Source of the DNA: an uncultured Chloroflexota bacterium
Lineage (GTDB): Bacteria; Chloroflexota; Limnocylindria; Limnocylindrales; CSP1-4
DNA: 26,385 nucleotides
Reading direction: 5' to 3'
Assembly: GCA_903928275.1 (NCBI GenBank)
Contig: CAIYQJ010000255.1
Span: forward strand, 1 to 26,385
Part shown: positions 22,114 through 26,385 of the stretch, piece by piece
Position numbering within the stretch: position 1 is the stretch's first letter
How the letters are laid out: each line of letters begins with the position of its first letter
The notes under the pieces: model-generated
The model's input: the letters and a program-made list of their open reading frames with translations, nothing else
Told to the model about the DNA's origin: nothing
Database searches by the model: none
Position numbers and translations under genes: made by a program

Positions 22114-22179
22114 CCCGTGGTCAGCACGGCAGCGACTTCGCTGTCGACGGGGGCCCCACCCCGGCGCATGATGGCGACC

Positions 22180-23286
22180 ATGCGGATCGATGAGCTCCTG
22201 CCCCGCGTCCCGAAGGTGCTCCTCCACGACCACCTCGATGGCGGCCTGCGGCCCGCGACGGTCGTGGATCTCGCGGCCGAGACCGGCTACACGGCGCTGC
22301 CCACGATGGACGCGGTCGAGCTGGGCCGGTGGTTCACGCGCGGCGCAGACAGGAAGAGCCTGGAGCTCTACCTCGAGACGTTCGCCCACACGGTCGGCGT
22401 CATGCAGACGAAGGACGCGCTCGAGCGCGTCGCCGCCGAGTGCGCGATGGACCTCGGCGCGGACGGGATCGTGTACGCGGAGGTCCGGTTCGCCCCGGAG
22501 CTGCACACGGAGCGCGGCCTCTCCCTCGACGAGGTCGTGGAGTCGGTCCTCGCGGGCTTCCGTCGCGGGTCGGCGACCAGCGCCGCCGCGGGCCACCCCA
22601 TCGACGTCCGGACGCTCGTCACCGCGATGCGGACCGCATCGCACTCCCTCCAGATCGCCGAGCTCGCCGTGCGCTGGCGCGATGCGGGCGTCGTGGGCTT
22701 CGACATCGCCGGCGCCGAGGCCGGCTTCCCGCCCACCCGGCACCTCGACGCGTTCCACTACATCGCCCGCGAGAACTTCCACATCACGATCCACGCCGGC
22801 GAGAGCTTCGGGCTGCCGTCCATCTGGGAGGCACTCCAGTGGTGCGGCGCGGAGCGGCTGGGCCACGGCGTCCGGATCGTGGACGACATCACGGTCCACC
22901 CCGACGGGACGGCGGACCTCGGGCGCCTCGCGGCGTATGTCCGCGACCGGCGGGTCCCCCTCGAGATGTGTCCCACCTCGAACGTCCACACGGGCGCGGC
23001 GTCATCGGTGGCCGAGCACCCGTTCGGGCTCCTGCGCCGGCTCCGCTTCCGCGTCACGGTGAACACGGACAATCGCCTCATGAGCCGCGTCTCGCTCACG
23101 AGCGAGCTCGCGGCCGTGTCGGCCGCATTCGGCCTCTCCCTCGAGGACGTCCGCTGGCTGCAGATCAACGCGATGAAGAGCGCGTTCGCGCACTTCGAGG
23201 ACCGGATCCGCCTCATCGAGGGCGTCATCAAGCCGGGGTTCGCGCTCATCGCTGCCGAGACGGACACGGCGCTCGCCGGCGTGTAG
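22180..23286 (+). CDS. add: Adenosine deaminase
   Basis: A 368-residue TIM-barrel amidohydrolase that converts adenosine (and deoxyadenosine) to inosine in the cytoplasm. Zinc ligands and catalytic residues: His16 and His18 in 'LLHDHLDGGLRP', His205 with Glu208 in 'ITIHAGES', His229 in 'ERLGHGVRI', and Asp297 in 'TVNTDNRLMS' (relatives usually have NTDDP, so the second Asp is Asn here). 'IVYAEVRFAPELHTERGL' (97-114) and 'LEMCPTSNVHTGA' (261-273) are also typical. I start at the third of three clustered ATGs (22180; others at 22168 and 22171) because the domain begins at once; no ribosome binding site stands out. It is divergent from the ferritin gene. Its link to the BMP-family (nucleoside-type) binding protein is only thematic. 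Confidence 0.92.
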   Translation: MRIDELLPRVPKVLLHDHLDGGLRPATVVDLAAETGYTALPTMDAVELGRWFTRGADRKSLELYLETFAHTVGVMQTKDALERVAAECAMDLGADGIVYAEVRFAPELHTERGLSLDEVVESVLAGFRRGSATSAAAGHPIDVRTLVTAMRTASHSLQIAELAVRWRDAGVVGFDIAGAEAGFPPTRHLDAFHYIARENFHITIHAGESFGLPSIWEALQWCGAERLGHGVRIVDDITVHPDGTADLGRLAAYVRDRRVPLEMCPTSNVHTGAASSVAEHPFGLLRRLRFRVTVNTDNRLMSRVSLTSELAAVSAAFGLSLEDVRWLQINAMKSAFAHFEDRIRLIEGVIKPGFALIAAETDTALAGV

Positions 23287-23394
23287 TGCGATGGCAGGGG
23301 CCGCTCACGCCTGACGCCGACGCGTCGCTCACGGGTGTGGACCCGCTCTTCGTGGTGTCGACCCGCCGTACGTGTGACGAGGTGCCACCCCGTC

Positions 23395-23410
23395 TGTGAC
23401 CCGGATCACA
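23395..23410 (+). promoter_or_regulatory. CRP/FNR-family operator, perfect TGTGA-N6-TCACA
   Basis: TGTGACCCGGATCACA is an exact match to the CRP/GlxR palindrome. Its centre lies about 22 bp upstream of the -35 box and roughly 56 bp before the expected transcription start, a position typical of activators that contact RNA polymerase from upstream. A single half-site TGTGA occurs 22 bp earlier (23373-23377). Confidence 0.6.
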
Positions 23411-23424
23411 TGCCCGGCGTGCGG

Positions 23425-23452
23425 TTGACTCGAGACTTCGCTCCTGTACGAT
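23425..23452 (+). promoter_or_regulatory. Promoter of the GT-C/MalF fusion gene
   Basis: TTGACT (23425-23430) and TACGAT (23447-23452) are separated by 16 bp, the best -35/-10 pair in the window. The start codon is 35 bp further on. Confidence 0.6.
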
Positions 23453-23487
23453 GCCGGCCATCGACCTGGTGCCAGGCGGGGGGCGAG

Positions 23488-25797
23488 ATGCGATCCCAGG
23501 GCAGGATGCGACGACTCGCGGCCGTCGGGGCGGTCGTCGTCGTCATCCTCATCGCCGCCGGGGTCCGCCTCCACGCCGTGGACCGGCTGCCCATCGACTA
23601 CGACGAAGACGACTACATGCGCGCCGGCCAGCTGTACGCCGCCGCGATCCGGAGCGGCGACTGGGCCGCCTTCACGCAGACGAACTACCGTCCGGAGCAC
23701 CCGCCTCTCGCGAAGATCGCCTTCGGCATCGTCCTCGCCGCGCTGCCGCCCGCGACCCTCGTCCCGGACATTCCGACGACGGCCGATCCGGCGAAGTCCC
23801 TGCCGGAGCCCCAGCTCACCGCGGCCCGCCTGACGGCCGCAACGTTCGGGGTGCTCGAGGTGGCGGCGCTCGCGCTCGTGGACCCGCTCGGCGGACTCTT
23901 CCTCGCCGTCCACACGTGGACGGTCAAGTACACGAGCCAGGTGATGCTCGAGGCACTGCCGGCGCTCCTCAGCGTCCTGACCGTGCTCGCGTACCTGGCG
24001 TGGAAACGGCGCTGGCTGTCGCTCCGGGCGCCGCCCGCGTGCCTCGATGCGATCGGCGCCGTGCCCGACGTCGCCGCGGCGGCCGCAGACGTCGATTCGG
24101 CCGGCGCGCCGCCGGACGGCGCGGCGGCGGAGGCGACAGCCCCTGTCCCCGTGCCAGAGCGCGCCACGCGCCGGCTGCCCGCCGTCCCGCTGACCACCTG
24201 GCTCGTGCTGTCGGCGGTCTTCCTTGGCCTGACCGCGGCGGGCAAGTACCTCTACGTTGCTGCCGGGGTCGCGGTCCTCCTCGACATGCTGTGGGTCCGG
24301 TGGCGCGCCGGCGACGCTACGCCGCGGCGGCGTCGCGCATGGGCGGCCGCAGCGGCCCCGCTCGGCTGGGGGCTCCTCGCCGTCGCAGTCTTCGTCGCCG
24401 CCAGCCCGTACCTGTGGCCGGATCCGGTGGGCCGGGTCGTCGACTCGCTCGTGTACTTCCAGCACTACGCCAACACGGCCCCGGAGGTCGCGAGCGCGGG
24501 CTTCCCCATGTGGAAGCCGTTCGTGTGGCTTGCGCAGAACGACCTGACGAACGGCGTCTACGTGGTGACGCTCGATGTCTTCATCACGCTCCTCGCGATC
24601 GTTGGGATCGCCCGCCTGTGGCGCCGCGAGCGGACGTGGGTCCTCTGGCTGGCCGTGGGGCTGGTCTTCCTGCTGCTTTGGCCGACCAAATGGCCGCAGT
24701 ACATCCTCGTCCTGACCGCGCCCCTGTCCCTGGCCGCGGCACAGGGGTTCCGCGGGTTCGTGCTCGAGCCGGCACGACGTGCGATCGCGCGGATCCGCGC
24801 AGGCGAGGTGCGGCGACCACGGCTGGATCGCCGATCCCTGCGCGACCTGCGCGGGGCCGCGCCGTGGCTCCTGCCGGGCATCATCGTCCTCGGCGCGATC
24901 ATCCTGTTCCCGCTCGTCTACCAGGCGGCGATGTCGCTCACGGACTTCACGTCTCTCTCGATCCGTGACGGGATCCGCGGGGGCGTCTGGCGGGAGGTGG
25001 CGGGCGGCCTCACCGGGCAGGTCGCGCCGATCGACTACCAGCCGTTCAGCCAGCAGGCCGCCTCCACGCGCGTCCACTTCGCGGGCATCAGTCTCCTGTG
25101 GGACATCTTCCGCGGCTATCTCTCCGACACCCTGGTGTTCACGCTTCTCTGGACGGTGTCCAGCGTGGCGTTGCAGGCGGTCCTGGGTGTGGGCGTCGCG
25201 CTCCTCCTCGCGCGGCGCGGCATCCGGTTCCGCGGCTTCTGGCGGACCATCTACATCCTGCCGTGGGCGATCCCCGAGTTCATCGGCGCGCTCATCTGGT
25301 TCCGCATCTGGGAGCCGACGACTGGGTGGATCGCGCTCCTGTTCGGCACGAACATCGGATGGCAGGATCGCCCCGAGACCACCCTCGCGGTCCAGCTGAT
25401 GGCCGCCACGTGGATCGGCTGGCCGCTCGTCTTCCTTGCGGCGACCGCCGGCCTGGCGATGGTCCCGCGGGAGATGCTCGAGGCGGCCCGGATCGACGGC
25501 GCCGGTGCGTGGCGGACGTTCCGCTCGGTCCTGCTCCCGCTCCTCGCCCCGCTGCTGGTGCCGGCGCTCGTGGTCCGCGGGCTGCTCGCGTTCAACCAGT
25601 TCTACCTCTTCTACGTGCTGTATGGCCCCAACTCGACGATCGCTACCGCCTCGTTCTTCACCTTCAACCCCAGCTCCGGTGACGCCGGCCTGTTCGCCGT
25701 CTCGGCCGCACTCAACCTCTTCGCGGTCATGGTCCTGATCGTCGGCCTCTCATGGTTCGTGCGTCGCCAGCACGTGGGCGAGGTGCAATATGTCTGA
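23488..25797 (+). CDS. Fusion membrane protein: GT-C glycosyltransferase-like domain plus MalF-type sugar ABC permease
   Basis: A 769-residue protein in one unbroken frame. Residues 1-425 resemble GT-C (PMT/ArnT, GT39-like) glycosyltransferases: TM1 (9-27), first outer loop with the acidic motif 'LPIDYDEDDYMRAGQ' (34-48) and 'YRPEHPPLAKIAFG' (67-80), then 'AARLTAATFGVLEVAAL' (112-128), 'GLTAAGKYLYVAAG' (247-260) and 'WPTKWPQYILVLTAP' (398-412), with many TMs and an Ala/Pro-rich insert (183-232). Residues about 455-769 are a MalF-type permease: 'LLPGIIVLGAIILFPLVYQAAMSLTDF' across 461-487 and the EAA loop 'EMLEAARIDGAGAWRTFRSV' (662-681), where the ATPase docks. The ATG at 23488 follows a GGCGGGGGGCGAG stretch; 23506 is an alternative. 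It overlaps the MalG gene by 8 bp. The solute is unknown. A substrate-binding protein or ATPase is not in the window. Confidence 0.85.
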   Translation: MRSQGRMRRLAAVGAVVVVILIAAGVRLHAVDRLPIDYDEDDYMRAGQLYAAAIRSGDWAAFTQTNYRPEHPPLAKIAFGIVLAALPPATLVPDIPTTADPAKSLPEPQLTAARLTAATFGVLEVAALALVDPLGGLFLAVHTWTVKYTSQVMLEALPALLSVLTVLAYLAWKRRWLSLRAPPACLDAIGAVPDVAAAAADVDSAGAPPDGAAAEATAPVPVPERATRRLPAVPLTTWLVLSAVFLGLTAAGKYLYVAAGVAVLLDMLWVRWRAGDATPRRRRAWAAAAAPLGWGLLAVAVFVAASPYLWPDPVGRVVDSLVYFQHYANTAPEVASAGFPMWKPFVWLAQNDLTNGVYVVTLDVFITLLAIVGIARLWRRERTWVLWLAVGLVFLLLWPTKWPQYILVLTAPLSLAAAQGFRGFVLEPARRAIARIRAGEVRRPRLDRRSLRDLRGAAPWLLPGIIVLGAIILFPLVYQAAMSLTDFTSLSIRDGIRGGVWREVAGGLTGQVAPIDYQPFSQQAASTRVHFAGISLLWDIFRGYLSDTLVFTLLWTVSSVALQAVLGVGVALLLARRGIRFRGFWRTIYILPWAIPEFIGALIWFRIWEPTTGWIALLFGTNIGWQDRPETTLAVQLMAATWIGWPLVFLAATAGLAMVPREMLEAARIDGAGAWRTFRSVLLPLLAPLLVPALVVRGLLAFNQFYLFYVLYGPNSTIATASFFTFNPSSGDAGLFAVSAALNLFAVMVLIVGLSWFVRRQHVGEVQYV

Positions 25798-26385
25798 GAC
25801 GCGCCGGGTGTACCGCGACCCGTGGCCGCGCCGCAGGCGCAGGATGGCGACCGCGGCGACCTACGCCATCCTTGCGCTGGTCGCGATCTGGGTGCTCCTG
25901 CCTCTCTGGACGCTGGTGTGGACCGCGTTCGACCCCACGCTGCAGGGCTATCCGTCCGAGTTCAGCCTCTGGCCGAAGGAATGGTCGCTCTCCGTCCTCG
26001 CCGACACGTTCGCGAAGCCCGCGCAGTCGCTCTCCTTCCTCGGCCTGCTGAAGAACAGCCTGTTCGTCGCGGGCACGGCGGCCGCGATCTCGATGATCTT
26101 CGGGATGAGCATGGCTTACGCGTTCGCGCGGATGCGCTTCCCCGGCCGGGCCGCCGGCGGGTTCGCGATCCTGCTGGGAGCCTTCCTCCCAGCCGTCGCG
26201 CTCATGGTCCCGCTGTACGTCCTCCTGCAGTCGGTCGGCCTGCGGACGACGCAGATCGGCCTCGCGATCGTCTACGCGGCGATGTCCATGCCCCTCGCGC
26301 TCTGGCTCATGCGGGCCGCGTTCGCCGCGATCCCCGCTGAGCTCGAGGAGGCGGCATTCCTCGACGGCGCGAGCCGACGCCAGAC
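25790..26385 (+). CDS. MalG-type sugar ABC transporter permease (cut by the window end)
   Basis: The first 198 residues of a carbohydrate ABC permease, partner of the MalF-type half upstream. A basic N-terminus 'YRDPWPRRRRRMATAATYA' (8-26) is followed by TM1 (about 21-43), an outer loop 'FDPTLQGYPSEFSLWPKEWSL' (48-68), then 'LKNSLFVAGTAAAISMIFGMSMAYAFARMRFPG' across 86-118 (the 'NSl.v....t.......g..AAYAfAR..f.G' pattern of MalG), more TMs, and the start of the EAA loop 'ELEEAAFLDGASRRQ' where the window stops. The ATG at 25790 lies inside the last codons of the fusion gene (8-bp overlap), so translation is coupled. It is read from the sequence directly, because the frame has no stop before the edge. 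Confidence 0.9.
   Translation, partial: MSETRRVYRDPWPRRRRRMATAATYAILALVAIWVLLPLWTLVWTAFDPTLQGYPSEFSLWPKEWSLSVLADTFAKPAQSLSFLGLLKNSLFVAGTAAAISMIFGMSMAYAFARMRFPGRAAGGFAILLGAFLPAVALMVPLYVLLQSVGLRTTQIGLAIVYAAMSMPLALWLMRAAFAAIPAELEEAAFLDGASRRQ

Noticed and set aside
23335..23487. Extension of the GT-C/MalF fusion to an ATG at 23335
   Set aside because: It would run through the CRP-type palindrome and the promoter and has a Cys/Arg-rich non-membrane composition.
1..26385. tRNA, rRNA, riboswitch, transposon or phage signals
   Set aside because: I looked for tRNA-like arms with a CCA end, conserved rRNA words, transposase or integrase motifs and terminal inverted repeats, and found none.

Overview
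The window is very GC-rich, densely packed bacterial chromosome. The gene set points to a free-living, largely aerobic soil or freshwater bacterium: a CCC1/VIT1-type metal transporter, a small ferritin, an ECF42-type sigma factor with its DGPF/YCII partner, a LigD-type NHEJ polymerase, an MprAB-like two-component pair, several NTF2/SnoaL-like proteins and lipoproteins with short generic tails. Gene style, leaderless starts and protein families fit Chloroflexota (Limnocylindria/Ellin6529-like) or deep Actinomycetota. I lean to Chloroflexota, but no rRNA, tRNA or universal marker gene is present to settle it. I see no transposase, integrase, phage gene, CRISPR array or RNA gene, so this looks like ordinary chromosome and not an island.

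Layout, left to right. 1-2062 (minus): GerW/YtfJ-family protein, an eroded NTF2-like gene tail and a BMP-family substrate-binding protein. 2187-6154: DUF4242 protein (+), DUF2461 protein (-), a fusion of 3-hydroxyacyl-CoA dehydrogenase with an acetoacetate-decarboxylase-like domain (+), and a VIT-family transporter (+). 6196-12803 (all minus): two paralogous membrane proteins, an ABC-2 type exporter pair, a NIPSNAP-like protein, two SnoaL-like proteins and a methyltransferase. 13116-19427 (all minus): a lipoprotein esterase, histidine kinase plus response regulator, the LigD-type polymerase and a lipoprotein with a cysteine-peptidase-like core. 19769-21465 (+): DGPF/YCII protein and ECF42-like sigma factor. 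21527-22057 (-): ferritin. 22180-23286 (+): adenosine deaminase. 23488-26385 (+): a MalF-type sugar permease fused behind a GT-C glycosyltransferase-like membrane domain, followed by an overlapping MalG-type permease cut by the window edge.

The most unusual items are these. (1) The 769-residue GT-C/MalF fusion sits behind a clear promoter and a perfect CRP-type palindrome (TGTGA-N6-TCACA). (2) The dehydrogenase/ADC-like fusion enzyme combines two acyl-chain activities in one chain. (3) Two families of short dispersed sequence sit in front of minus-strand genes: R1, about 48 bp, with four good and several partial copies, one partial copy forming the coded C-terminus of the LigD-type polymerase; and R2, a roughly 68-bp leader block lying 45-53 bp upstream of three start codons, two of whose genes are unrelated to each other. 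(4) The secreted cysteine-peptidase-like lipoprotein belongs to a family I cannot name.

All statements come from reading the sequence and translations by eye. Family names rest on recognised motifs and not on searches. Start sites were chosen from ribosome binding sites and family length.
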